DNA of 64,000 nucleotides from Auraticoccus cholistanensis (GTDB taxonomy: Bacteria; Actinomycetota; Actinomycetes; Propionibacteriales; Propionibacteriaceae). Numbering within the stretch: the stretch's first letter is position 1; every line of letters begins with the position of its first letter. The stretch covers positions 5,962 to 69,961 of the forward strand of contig NZ_WPCU01000005.1 of the NCBI RefSeq assembly GCF_009742705.1, written 5' to 3'. The notes beneath the pieces were generated by a model. That model saw nothing but the letters and a program-made list of their open reading frames with translations, was not told the DNA's origin and ran no database searches. The position numbers and the translations under genes are program-made. Below are positions 17,930-30,695 of the stretch, piece by piece.

Positions 17930-19132
17930 GCCCCTGATCGGGGCGTCAGGCAGCCCCACCAGGTTGAGGGCCCGGCCGGCGGAGGCCACCCGGAGCCCGT
18001 GCACCTCGATGTCGCGCACGTCCGGCGGCTGCGGTCCGGTGGTGACCCGGCCGTAGTCGAGGGTGATCTCGACCGCGGCCCCCGCCACCGTGCCCACCTC
18101 GATGTCGGAGAACAGCACGTCGCGGACGTAGCCGCCGCGGTCGGGGTTGGACTTGATCCGCAGCGCCCGCTTGAGGTCGGCGCTGCTCATCCGGCAGCGG
18201 TGGGCCACCACGTCGCGGATCCCGCCGCTGGTCTCGCTGCCCACCGTCACCCCGCCGTGCCCGGCGCGCATCTGGCAGTCCTGGACGACGATGCGCTCGC
18301 TGGGGCGCCCGACCCGCCGCCCGTCGTCGTCCTTGCCGGCCTTGATGGCGATGCAGTCGTCGCCGGTGTCGAAGGTGCAGCCGGTGATCAGCACGTCGCT
18401 GCAGGACTCGGGGTTGCAGCCGTCGTTGTTCTTGCCGTGGCTGTCGACGACCACGTCGCGGACGGTGACGTTCTGGCACAGCACCGGGTGGATGGTCCAC
18501 ATCGGGGAGCGGCGGAAGGTGACGCCCTCGACGAGCACGTCGCGGCACTCGTAGAGCTGGAGGAACTGCGGGCGCAGGTTCTGGCCGCGACCGAAGACGC
18601 GCTCCTCGACCGGCACCCCGGCGGCCGCGGCGGCCAGCAGCCGCGTCTTGGCCGGGCCCTCCTCGGGAGCCGGCGCGCCCACCCAGCTCCACCAGTGCTG
18701 CTCGTCGGCCCGGCCGTCCACCGTGCCGGCACCGGTCAGCGCGACGTTGCGCCGCCGGTAGGCGTAGATGAAGGGGGAGTAGTTGTAGCAGTCGACGCCC
18801 TCGTAGCGGGTCCGCACGCAGGGCAGGTAGTCCTCGGGGTCGCGGCTGAACTCCAGCACCGCGCCCTCGGCCAGGTGCAGCTCGACGTCGTCGAGCAGGT
18901 GGACCGCACCGGTGCGGTAGCGGCCCGCAGGGACCAGCACCCGCCCGCCGCCGGCCGAGGAGCAGCGGGCGATCGCGTCGGCGAGGGCGGCGGTGCAGTC
19001 GGTGCGGCCGTCCCCGACGGCGCCGTGGGCGGTGACGTCGAAGACCCGGTCGGCGAAGACCGGCGGCTCGATGCGGGCGAGGGTGCGGGCGATGCGCTGC
19101 TCGACGGTGAGCGCGGCGGGGGGTACCGGCAC
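17807..19132 (-). CDS. Glycoside hydrolase family 28 (polygalacturonase-like)
   Basis: 441-residue right-handed beta-helix enzyme. GH28 motifs are NNDGCNPESCSDVLI (first catalytic Asp region), DTGDDCIAIKAGK (paired Asp), GHGGVTVGSE (His) and RALRIKSNPDRGG (Arg-Ile-Lys). The NPESC variant, in place of Asn-Thr-Asp, is the form seen in exo-acting relatives. The GTG start was chosen because TAGCGT ends 7 bases before it and TTGCTG stands 18 bases further up, a complete leaderless promoter; longer forms read into low-quality sequence. No signal peptide is visible, so it probably acts on imported oligogalacturonides. Confidence 0.9.
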   Translation of the reverse strand: MPVPPAALTVEQRIARTLARIEPPVFADRVFDVTAHGAVGDGRTDCTAALADAIARCSSAGGGRVLVPAGRYRTGAVHLLDDVELHLAEGAVLEFSRDPEDYLPCVRTRYEGVDCYNYSPFIYAYRRRNVALTGAGTVDGRADEQHWWSWVGAPAPEEGPAKTRLLAAAAAGVPVEERVFGRGQNLRPQFLQLYECRDVLVEGVTFRRSPMWTIHPVLCQNVTVRDVVVDSHGKNNDGCNPESCSDVLITGCTFDTGDDCIAIKAGKDDDGRRVGRPSERIVVQDCQMRAGHGGVTVGSETSGGIRDVVAHRCRMSSADLKRALRIKSNPDRGGYVRDVLFSDIEVGTVAGAAVEITLDYGRVTTGPQPPDVRDIEVHGLRVASAGRALNLVGLPDAPIRGLRLQDCSFGSVGAPDVVRHVLDSSGVDALDRGEPEQLGQR

Positions 19133-19224
19133 CCGCGCGACGCTAGCGGCTGACGGCGTGGTGCAGCAAGGGGTGGCACCGGTCGGCTTTGCCAACCGGG
19201 TGGGCCAGACGACAGGATTGTGCG
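19133..19224. promoter_or_regulatory. Divergent leaderless promoter pair
   Basis: Minus strand: TTGCTG, 18 bases, TAGCGT (140-145 of this kilobase), then 7 bases to the GH28 GTG. Plus strand: TTGCCA (19189-19194), 18 bases, CAGGAT (19213-19218), then 6 bases to the TPR-protein GTG. Neither start codon has a ribosome binding site, so both mRNAs should begin at or next to the start codon. This 92-base spacer is the border between the carbohydrate locus and the conserved chromosome block. Confidence 0.55.
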
Positions 19225-21129
19225 GTGACTGACAGCGGCGGGGACGGGCGCAGGGGCGCAGACGACGCACGGGGACCGGACCGCGGAGGCCGCGGTGCCG
19301 GCCGTGGGCCCCGCTCCGGCGCCAGCCGTGACACCTCCCGCGGCAGCGGCGCCCGCGACGCCTCCCGCGGCAGCGGCTCCCGCGAGGACCGCCGTGGCAG
19401 CGGCCCGCGCGACGACCGCCGCGGCGGCGAGCGGCGCGGTGACGGGCCGCGGGGTGCCGGGGGCGGCCGGGGCGAGCGACCCGCCGGCGGGGAGCGACGT
19501 GGCGGCGGCGGGTACGGCCGTGACGACCGCCGGAGCGGCGCAGCCGGACGTGACCAGCGCCCGGGCGGCGGCTACGGCCGCGACGAGCGCTCCGGTGGTG
19601 GCAGTCGCGACGAGCGCACGGGCGGCAAGGCGTGGGGTCGTGACGACCGCCGCGGCGCAGGCGGCGGGGAGCAGCGCGGCGGCTACCGGGGCGAGGACCG
19701 TCGCGGCGGTGGCGGCTACGGCCGCGACGACCGCCGGGGCGACGACCGTCGGGGCGGTGCGGGCTACTCCCGCGGTGACGACCGCGGCGCCGGCAGGTAC
19801 ACCCGCGACGACCGGCGCACCGACGACCGGCGCGGCGACGCCCGTCGCAGCGACGACCGACGCGGCGACGACCGGCGCGGCGGCGGCCAGGACCAGCGTG
19901 GCGGTGGCTACCGGGCGGAGAGCCGGGGCGGCTTCCGGGACGAGCGTCGCGGCGGCTCCGACCCCCGCGGTGAGCGGGGCGGCGGCGGACGCGGCGGTCC
20001 CCGGGACGAGCGGCGTGGCCGCCCGGACCGCGGTGAGGGTGCGGGACGCCGTCCCGGACCGCAGGACCGGTCCGGCCGCGGCGAGCGCTCCGAGCCGCGC
20101 GGCGGCGGCCGCCCCTTCGTCGAGCGCGAGCCGCGGATGCAGGCGCACCGGCGGACCTCGCCCGACGTCGACCCGGTGCTGCCCCCGGACCTCGACCTGC
20201 GCGAGCTGCCCCGGGCCGTCCGCGCCGAGCTGCGTGGACTGCGCCCCGACGCCGCGGAGGAGGCGGGTGCGCACCTGCTGATGGCCGGCCGCCTGGTCGA
20301 CACCGACCCGCAGCTCGCCTTCGCCCACGCCGAGGCCGCCCGCCGTCGGGCGTCCCGGCTGCCGATCGTCCGCGAGGCCTCGGCGGAGACCGCCTACGCC
20401 GCCGGGGAGTACCAGCACGCGCTCTCGGAGTACCGGGCGCTGCGCCGGATGACCGGCGGCGACGAGTACCTGCCCGTGATGGCCGACTGCGAGCGTGCGC
20501 TGGGCCGCCACCAGGACGCCCTGGACCTGCTGCGCGAGGCCGCCGCGGCCGAGCTGGACGCCGACGCGCGCGCCGAGGCCCTGATGGTCGAGGCCGGGGT
20601 CCGCGAGGACATGGGGCAGGCCCGGGAGGGTCTGCGGCTGCTCAAGAACGCCAACCGCCAGCCGGTGCGCGGCACCAGCCGCGACACCCGGGTCCGGCTG
20701 GCCTACGCCTACGCCGACCTGCTGCTGCGCACCGGGGACGAGACCGGGGCGAGCCGCTGGTTCGCGGCCGCGGCCGGGCTGGACACCGACCAGGTCACCG
20801 ACGCCGCCGACCGTCTCGCCGCGCTGCAGGGCGTGGTGCTCGAGCTCGACGAGGAGGGCGTGGAGCCCTGGGCGCCGGTCGAGGACGAGGACGAGCCCGT
20901 GGGCGAGGAGCCCGTGGGTGAGGAGTCCGTGGACGAGGAGTCCGAGGACGAGGAGCTCGACGACGAAGAGCTCGACGACGAGGAGATCGACGACGAGGAG
21001 CTCGACGACGAGGGGCCCGAGGACGAGGAGCCGGTCGAGGACGAGGAGCCGGTCGACGACCTGCACGCGGGTGACCCCGACGGCGGGCCGGCCGTGACGG
21101 AGCCGGACCCCGAGCAGGAGACCCGGTGA
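19225..21129 (+). CDS. TPR protein with RGG/DDRR-rich disordered N-terminus and acidic tail
   Basis: 634-residue protein at the position of the Rv1691-like TPR gene of other actinobacteria. Residues 1 to about 310 are low complexity, built from Gly, Arg and Asp (GGGYGRDDRR, RGDDRRGG and variants). Residues about 320-545 are helical repeats (AYAAGEYQHALSEYRALRR, ALGRHQDALDLLREAAA). The last 80 residues are strongly acidic, including four tandem ELDDE-type units at about 577-596. The GTG start is set by the leaderless promoter; an ATG 12 codons upstream is the alternative. Its stop overlaps the HAD gene. RGG tails often bind RNA or drive condensation; here that is inference. Confidence 0.85.
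   Translation: MTDSGGDGRRGADDARGPDRGGRGAGRGPRSGASRDTSRGSGARDASRGSGSREDRRGSGPRDDRRGGERRGDGPRGAGGGRGERPAGGERRGGGGYGRDDRRSGAAGRDQRPGGGYGRDERSGGGSRDERTGGKAWGRDDRRGAGGGEQRGGYRGEDRRGGGGYGRDDRRGDDRRGGAGYSRGDDRGAGRYTRDDRRTDDRRGDARRSDDRRGDDRRGGGQDQRGGGYRAESRGGFRDERRGGSDPRGERGGGGRGGPRDERRGRPDRGEGAGRRPGPQDRSGRGERSEPRGGGRPFVEREPRMQAHRRTSPDVDPVLPPDLDLRELPRAVRAELRGLRPDAAEEAGAHLLMAGRLVDTDPQLAFAHAEAARRRASRLPIVREASAETAYAAGEYQHALSEYRALRRMTGGDEYLPVMADCERALGRHQDALDLLREAAAAELDADARAEALMVEAGVREDMGQAREGLRLLKNANRQPVRGTSRDTRVRLAYAYADLLLRTGDETGASRWFAAAAGLDTDQVTDAADRLAALQGVVLELDEEGVEPWAPVEDEDEPVGEEPVGEESVDEESEDEELDDEELDDEEIDDEELDDEGPEDEEPVEDEEPVDDLHAGDPDGGPAVTEPDPEQETR
20953..21012 (+). repeat. Four tandem 15-base units coding ELDDE-type repeats
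   Basis: The unit GAGCTCGACGACGAA recurs four times with single-base changes, in frame, giving ELDDE, ELDDE, EIDDE, ELDDE in the acidic tail of the TPR protein. Such units expand or contract by slippage, so tail length probably varies between strains. Confidence 0.8.
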
Positions 21130-22133
21130 GCCCCGTGTCCCTGGCCGACCGCCACGACGTGGTGCTGTTCGACCTCGACGGGGTGGTCTACCTCGGCCCG
21201 CAGCCCGTCCCCGGCGCCGCCGAGGGCATCGCCGCGCTGCGGGCCGGTGGGACCCGGGTGGCCTTCGTCACCAACAACGCCGCCCGTACCCCGCGCTCGG
21301 TGGCCGAGCACCTGGTCCAGCTCGGGGTGGAGGCCGGCGAGGAGGACGTCATCACCTCCGCGCAGGCCGGCGCCCGGCTGCTGGCCGAGCACCTGCCCGC
21401 CGGGGCGACGGTGCTCGTGGTCGGGGCGGAGTCGCTGCGCCAGGAGGTGCTGGCCCAGGGGCTGGTGCCGGTGGAGTCGGCCGACGACCGCCCGGCGGGG
21501 GTCATCCAGGGCTACGACCCCACGCTGGCCTGGCCGCGGCTCAACGAGGCCGCCCACGCGGTGCAGCGCGGGGCGCTGTGGGTGGCGACCAACACCGACA
21601 GCAACCGGCCCACCGACCGCGGGCTGGTGCCGGGGCACGGCACCGCCGTCGCCGCCGTCCGGGCCGCGGTGGACGTCGACCCGCTGGTGGCGGGCAAGCC
21701 GTCGCCGCCGCTGCTGCAGGAGGCCGTGCGGCGCACCGGTGCCACCCGTCCCGTGTTCGTGGGGGACCGGCTGGACACCGACGTGGCCGGCGCGGTCGCC
21801 GCCGGGATGCCCTCGGTGCTGGTGCTGTCCGGCAGCCACGGACGCCGCCAGCTGCTCGCCGCCCCGCCCGGCCAGCGACCCGACCACCTGGCCCGGGACC
21901 TGCGCGGGCTGCTGCAGCCGGCCCGCGACGTCGAGCTGTCGGACGGGACCGCCAGCTGCGCCGGTGTCGAGGTGAGCGAGGTCGCCGGCGCGCTCGCCGT
22001 CCCCGCCGGTCTCGACCCGGAGCAGCAGCTGGCCGCGGTCTGGGCCGCAGCCGCCCTGGCGTGGCGCGCCGCGGACGCCGGCCGCCAGCTGGACGTGGCG
22101 GCCGTGCTGGCCGCCACCCCCGACGTACCCTGA
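21126..22133 (+). CDS. HAD-superfamily (IIA, NagD-like) phosphatase
   Basis: 335-residue haloacid dehalogenase-type hydrolase. Motif I is LFDLDGVVYLG, with the two catalytic Asp residues, motif II is FVTNNAARTP, and the C-terminal motifs are VAGKPSPPLL and FVGDRLDTDVAGA. Relatives dephosphorylate small metabolites such as 4-nitrophenyl phosphate, glycerol phosphate or UMP. About 80 extra C-terminal residues (from ARDVELSDGTAS) are typical of the actinobacterial subgroup. It overlaps the TPR gene by 4 bases, matching the Rv1691-Rv1692 order of mycobacteria. The natural substrate is unknown. Confidence 0.9.
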   Translation: MSPVSLADRHDVVLFDLDGVVYLGPQPVPGAAEGIAALRAGGTRVAFVTNNAARTPRSVAEHLVQLGVEAGEEDVITSAQAGARLLAEHLPAGATVLVVGAESLRQEVLAQGLVPVESADDRPAGVIQGYDPTLAWPRLNEAAHAVQRGALWVATNTDSNRPTDRGLVPGHGTAVAAVRAAVDVDPLVAGKPSPPLLQEAVRRTGATRPVFVGDRLDTDVAGAVAAGMPSVLVLSGSHGRRQLLAAPPGQRPDHLARDLRGLLQPARDVELSDGTASCAGVEVSEVAGALAVPAGLDPEQQLAAVWAAAALAWRAADAGRQLDVAAVLAATPDVP

Positions 22134-22160
22134 GCTCCCCGACGTCTGCGCAGGAGTGAG

Positions 22161-22343
22161 ATGAGCGAGTCCGCGACGCCCGAGCCGGGCGCGGTGCCGA
22201 CCAGCGACCTGCCCGAGGTGGACGCCGCCCTGCGCGAGGTCGCCGACCTCTCGTCGGTCCCGCTGGAGGAGCACCACCGGCGCCTGGAGCGGGCCCACGA
22301 GGTGCTGCACGCCGTGCTGGACCGGGCCCGCGGCGGCTCCTGA
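22161..22343 (+). CDS. Small conserved protein between HAD phosphatase and tlyA
   Basis: 60-residue acidic, helical protein: LPEVDAALREVADLSSVPLE then EHHRRLERAHEVLHAVLDRA. It has no membrane segment and no Cys. AGGAG precedes the ATG, and a TACCCT hexamer 30 bases upstream, overlapping the HAD stop, may be a -10. A protein of this size stands at the same place in other actinobacteria (Rv1693-like). The function is unknown. Confidence 0.8.
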   Translation: MSESATPEPGAVPTSDLPEVDAALREVADLSSVPLEEHHRRLERAHEVLHAVLDRARGGS

Positions 22344-22344
22344 G

Positions 22345-23061
22345 GTGCGGCTCGACCGGGCCCTGGTCGAGCAGGGGCTGTGCCGCTCCCGCAGCCGCGC
22401 CCAGCAGCTGATCGCCGAGGGGCGGGTCCGGGTGGACGGCGAGGTGGTGACCAGGGCGGCCACCGTGGTCCAGGGCCAGCGGCTCGCCGTCGAGGACGAC
22501 CCCTGGGTCTCCCGCGCCGCCCACAAGCTGCTCGGCGCCCTGGACGACCTCCGGCTCACCGTCTCCGGCCGGGCGCTGGACGCCGGCGCGTCCACCGGTG
22601 GCTTCACCCAGGTGCTGCTCGCCCGGGGCTGCGAGCTGGTGCACGCGGTCGACGTCGGGCACGGCCAGCTCGCCGAGCCGGTCCGCTCGGACCCGCGGGT
22701 GCGGGTGCACGAGCGCCTCAACCTGCGCGACCTCACCCTCGCCCACCTCGACGGCGAGCCCGTGGACCTGGTGGTGGCCGACGTCTCCTTCATCTCCCTC
22801 ACGCTGCTGGTGCCCGCGCTGGCCGGCGTGACCCGGGCCGACGGGCGGATGCTGCTGATGGTCAAGCCCCAGTTCGAGGTGGGCCGGGAGCGGCTGGGCC
22901 GCGGCGGCGTCGTCCGCGACCCCGCGCTGCACCAGGAGTCGGTGCGCACCGTCGCCGCGGCGGCCCGCGAGCACGGCTGGCAGCAGCAGGCGGTGGTGAC
23001 CAGCCGGCTGCCGGGCGCGGACGGCAACACCGAGCTCTTCCTGCTGCTGCAGCGCGGCTGA
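22345..23061 (+). CDS. tlyA: TlyA, rRNA 2'-O-methyltransferase
   Basis: 238-residue enzyme that methylates the 2'-OH of cytidines in 16S and 23S rRNA; in mycobacteria this creates capreomycin and viomycin sensitivity. An S4 RNA-binding domain (residues 1 to about 60, LDRALVEQGLCRSRSRAQQL) is followed by a FtsJ-type methyltransferase. The SAM loop is LDAGASTGGFT, and the catalytic Lys-Asp-Lys-Glu set is represented by RAAHKL, VVADVSFIS and VKPQFEVG. The GTG start follows the previous stop by one base, so translation is coupled. Confidence 0.93.
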   Translation: MRLDRALVEQGLCRSRSRAQQLIAEGRVRVDGEVVTRAATVVQGQRLAVEDDPWVSRAAHKLLGALDDLRLTVSGRALDAGASTGGFTQVLLARGCELVHAVDVGHGQLAEPVRSDPRVRVHERLNLRDLTLAHLDGEPVDLVVADVSFISLTLLVPALAGVTRADGRMLLMVKPQFEVGRERLGRGGVVRDPALHQESVRTVAAAAREHGWQQQAVVTSRLPGADGNTELFLLLQRG

Positions 23062-23159
23062 GCCGACACCTCCTCCTCACCCCCGGTTCAGCGCCCGTAC
23101 CCGCGGGCGTCAGCCGGTGGCACCAGGCTCGGCACGACCGCCCCGGACCAGGAGGACCC

Positions 23160-24365
23160 GTGCCCGACACCCACGACACGACCGCGCAGCCCGCCGGCGA
23201 CGGCATCGGCCGCCGCGGCTTCATCGCCACCACCGGCCTCGGAGCGGCTGCGGTCGCGCTGGGGGCGGGGGCTGCCACCGCCGGCCCCGCCGGGCCGGCC
23301 GCCGCCGCGTCGCCCACGCCGCTGCGCTTCGGCTCCGACGGCCGCTTCCGCATCGTGCAGTTCAACGACACCCAGGACGACGAGCGCACCGACCGGCGCA
23401 CCGTCGAGCTGATGGGCGCGGTGCTCGACGACCAGCAGCCCGACCTGGTCGTGATGAACGGCGACAACATCACCGGCGGCTGCGCCGACGAGCGGGAGAT
23501 GCGCCAGGCCATGAACAACGTGGTCGACCCGATGGAGCGGCGCCGGGTGCCGTGGGTGATCACCTTCGGCAACCACGACGAGGACTCCACCCCGCAGGGC
23601 GGCCTCGACGAGGCCGACATGCTCGAGGTCTACCGCAGCTACCGGTACAACCTGAACCAGCCCGGACCCAAGGGCGTCACCGGCACCGGCAACATGGCGC
23701 TCAGCATCGGCAGCCGGCGCTCGCGGCGCAGCGACGGCTTCACCGTCTACCTGCTCGACGGCGGCCGCTACGCCCCCGAGACGATCGCCGGGCAGGACCT
23801 GGCCGGCTACCCCACCTGGGACTGGCTGCGGATGAACCAGGTGGAGTGGTACTGCCGCACCTCGCGCGAGATCGAGCGCCGCAACCGCCGCCCCGTCCCG
23901 GCGCTGATGTTCGTCCACATCCCGCTCTGGGAGCACCGCTTCATGTGGTTCGGCGGCGTCGACGGCCGCAACGGCGGCAACCACGAGCTGGCGGTGCAGC
24001 GGCACGGCATCGTGGGGGAGCGCAACGAGGACGAGTGCCCCGGGCCCTTCAACAGCGGGCTGTTCTCGGCCGTGCTGGACCGCGGCGACGTCCGCGGCAT
24101 CTTCTGCGGCCACGACCACGTCAACACCTACGTCGGCGACTACTACGGCGTGCTGCTCGGCTACGCCGGCAACACCGGTTTCGGCACCTACGGCCTGCCC
24201 GGGGCGGAGCGCAACCGGCTCCGCGGCGCCCGCGTCTTCGACCTCACCGAGGCCGGGGACGACGTCGAGGTGGAGACCCGCATGGTCTTCGCCGCCGACT
24301 ACGGCATCGACCTCACCGCCGACGACCAGCCGATGGAGCCGCTGCCGCTGCCCCGGGGACGCTGA
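23160..24365 (+). CDS. Tat-exported metallophosphoesterase
   Basis: 401-residue calcineurin-like phosphoesterase. The N-terminus GRRGFIATTGLGAAAVALGAG is a twin-arginine signal ending near AAAA. Metal-binding motifs are VVMNGDNI (Gly-Asp-Asn), TFGNHDE (Gly-Asn-His-Asp/Glu), FVHIPLWEH and FCGHDHVN. The first motif, QFNDTQD, has Asn-Asp in place of the usual Asp-x-His. AGGAGG lies 6 bases before the GTG. It separates tlyA from nadK, which adjoin in related genomes, so it looks like an insertion. The substrate is not evident. Confidence 0.87.
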   Translation: MPDTHDTTAQPAGDGIGRRGFIATTGLGAAAVALGAGAATAGPAGPAAAASPTPLRFGSDGRFRIVQFNDTQDDERTDRRTVELMGAVLDDQQPDLVVMNGDNITGGCADEREMRQAMNNVVDPMERRRVPWVITFGNHDEDSTPQGGLDEADMLEVYRSYRYNLNQPGPKGVTGTGNMALSIGSRRSRRSDGFTVYLLDGGRYAPETIAGQDLAGYPTWDWLRMNQVEWYCRTSREIERRNRRPVPALMFVHIPLWEHRFMWFGGVDGRNGGNHELAVQRHGIVGERNEDECPGPFNSGLFSAVLDRGDVRGIFCGHDHVNTYVGDYYGVLLGYAGNTGFGTYGLPGAERNRLRGARVFDLTEAGDDVEVETRMVFAADYGIDLTADDQPMEPLPLPRGR

Positions 24366-24426
24366 CCTGCCGGCCGGCGGGTGTCGACGTGGACGGGCGC
24401 GCGCCGGCGCTGTCGTACCCAGCCCG

Positions 24427-24432
24427 TAGGGT
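24427..24432 (+). promoter_or_regulatory. -10 element of nadK (leaderless)
   Basis: TAGGGT lies exactly 6 bases before the nadK GTG, and no ribosome binding site is present. Transcription would start at the start codon and carry nadK-recN. Confidence 0.5.
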
Positions 24433-24438
24433 GATCGC

Positions 24439-25394
24439 GTGAACGAGGCACACCCCACCGCTGCGGTCGCCGACGTCCGCCGGGTCGCCGTCCTGACCCA
24501 CAGCGGACGGCCACCGGCGGTCGAGGCGGCGGTGCGTTTCCTCCACGGCATGGGCGAGCACGGTCTGGAGTGCCTCGTCCCCGAGGTCGACCTGGAGCTG
24601 CTGCGGGGACGCTGCCCCGCCGCCCGGCTGGTGCCCTTCGAGGGCGCCACCGGTCCGGAGCAGGACCACTGCGAGATCATGGTGGTCTTCGGCGGCGACG
24701 GCACCATCCTGCGGGGGGCCGAGTGGGCGGTGCCGGCCGGCGTCCCCCTGCTCGGGGTGAACCTGGGCCACGTCGGCTTCCTGGCCGAGGCCGAGTCCAG
24801 CGAGATCGACACCGTCGTGGAGCAGGTGGTGGCGCGCAGCTGGCGGCTGGAGGAGCGCACCGTGCTGGAGGTGGTGGTCACCGAACCCGGGGCGACGACC
24901 CCCCGCTGGCGCTCCTTCGCCGTCAACGAGTTCTCCCTCGAGAAGGCGGCCCGGGAGAAGATGCTCGAGGTGATGGTCGAGATCGACGGCCGTCCCCTCT
25001 CGCGCTGGTCCTGCGACGGCGTGCTGGTCGCCACCCCCACCGGCTCCACCGCCTACGCCTTCTCCGCCGGCGGGCCGGTGATGTGGCCCGACGTCGAGGC
25101 CCTGCTGCTGGTCCCGCTCAGCGCCCACGCCCTCTTCGCCCGGCCGCTGGTGCTGGGCCCCTCGTCGACCATCCGGGTGCAGATGCTGGGCGTCTCCAAG
25201 GCCGCCGGCGTGGTGTGGTGCGACGGGCGACGCTCGGTCGACGTCTCCGGGGCCTCGGTCGAGGTCCACCGCAGCGACCACCGGCTCCGGCTGGCCCGGC
25301 TGACCGAGGCCCCCTTCACCGACCGGCTGGTGGGCAAGTTCGGGCTGCGGGTCGAGGGGTGGCGCAGCGACCCGCTGGGGCGGGAGCTGCCGGC

Positions 25395-25398
<4 letters not shown>
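24439..25398 (+). CDS. nadK: NAD kinase
   Basis: 319-residue cytoplasmic enzyme that phosphorylates NAD to NADP. The family signature VFGGDGTILRGAEW (GGDGT) is near residue 87. The Asn-Glu motif is AVNEFSLEKA, and the Gly-rich strand is DGVLVATPTGSTAYAFSAGGP. Length and order of motifs match bacterial NadK/PpnK. The start follows a TAGGGT -10 directly, so the mRNA is probably leaderless. It overlaps recN by 4 bases (GTGA). Confidence 0.95.
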
Positions 25399-29566
<4,168 letters not shown>

Positions 29567-29570
<4 letters not shown>

Positions 29571-30565
29571 CCCCGGCCGAGGACCGGCCCGAGGACCGGC
29601 CCGCCGAGGGGCCCGGCCCCGAGCTGACCCGGTTCGTGCAGGGCTACCTGGACCACCTGGCCGTCGAGCGCGGCATGTCGGTCCACACCGTGCAGGGCTA
29701 CCGGCGCGACCTCGAGCGCTACCTGGCCCACCTCGCCGCCCGCGGGGTGCGCACCCCCGCCGAGATCGACCCCGGGGCGGTCAGCTCCTTCGCCCACGCG
29801 CTGCAGCAGGGGTGGACCGCGCCCGACGGCAGCAACCACCCGCCGCTGGCGCGGGCCAGCGTGGCGCGGGCGGTGGTCGCGGTGCGCAGCCTGCACCGCT
29901 TCGGCGTGCAGGAGCGCCTCACCACCGACAACCCGGCCGCGGCCGTGCACCCGCCCGGCGGCGGGCGCCGGCTGCCGAAGGCGCTGCCGCTGGAGCAGGT
30001 GCAGGCCGTGCTGGACGCGGTCGACCGCAGCACCCCGACGGGGCTCCGCGACGCCGCCCTGCTGGAGCTGCTGTACGGCACGGGGGCCCGGATCAGCGAG
30101 GTGGTGGCGCTCGACGTCGACGACGTCGCCCGGCTGGTCGAGGCCGACGCCGACCCGCGCCAGGGGCTGCGGCTGATCGGCAAGGGCGACAAGGAGCGGA
30201 TCGTGCCGCTGGGCTCCTACGCCCGCCGCGCCGTCTCGGACTGGCTGGTCCGCGGCCGGCCCGCGCTGTCGACCGGACGCGGTGGGCCGGCCCTGCTGCT
30301 CAACTCCCGCGGCGGGCGGCTGTCGCGGCAGAGCGCCTGGGGGCTGCTGCGCAGCGCCGCCGCCCGGGCCGGGATCGAGGCCGAGATCTCGCCCCACACG
30401 CTGCGCCACTCCTTCGCCACCCACCTGCTCGACGGCGGCGCGGACGTCCGCGTGGTGCAGGAGCTGCTGGGCCACGCCTCGGTCACCACCACCCAGATCT
30501 ACACCCTGGTCACCGTCGACCACCTGCGCGAGGTGTACCTCAGCGCCCACCCGCGCGCCCGCTGA
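29567..30565 (+). CDS. xerD: Tyrosine recombinase XerD
   Basis: 332-residue site-specific recombinase for chromosome dimer resolution. An N-terminal core-binding domain (about 15-115) precedes the catalytic domain. All catalytic residues are visible: Arg in YGTGARISEV, Lys in GKGDKERIV, His-x-x-Arg in HTLRHSFATHLL, His in LLGHASVTT, and the nucleophile Tyr in TTQIYTLV. A 20-residue Pro/Glu-rich leader precedes the usual N-terminus. Position beside scpA/scpB is the conserved XerD location rather than a prophage integrase. Confidence 0.93.
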
Positions 30566-30593
30566 GCGCCGAGACTTCTCCCCGCACTCGCGC

Positions 30594-30599
30594 TAACCT
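30594..30599 (+). promoter_or_regulatory. Candidate -10 element of the parA-scpAB operon
   Basis: TAACCT lies 97 bases before the parA GTG in the 130-base gap after xerD. The resulting leader would be about 90 bases, unlike the leaderless genes elsewhere in the window; parA has a GGGAAGGA ribosome site. The rest of this gap shows nothing I can assign. Confidence 0.35.
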
Positions 30600-30695
30600 C
30601 ACTCAGACGCGGGAACCACGTGCAGCCCGCGGGCGTCCAGCTGCCGTCGGGAGACGGGTCCGGCTGGGGCGCGGAGCCGCACGGGAAGGACACAC

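Noticed and set aside
19321-20120. Repetitive region that could be mistaken for a CRISPR or direct-repeat array
   Set aside because: The repeats are irregular, lack constant spacers and stay in one reading frame coding Gly/Arg/Asp-rich protein.
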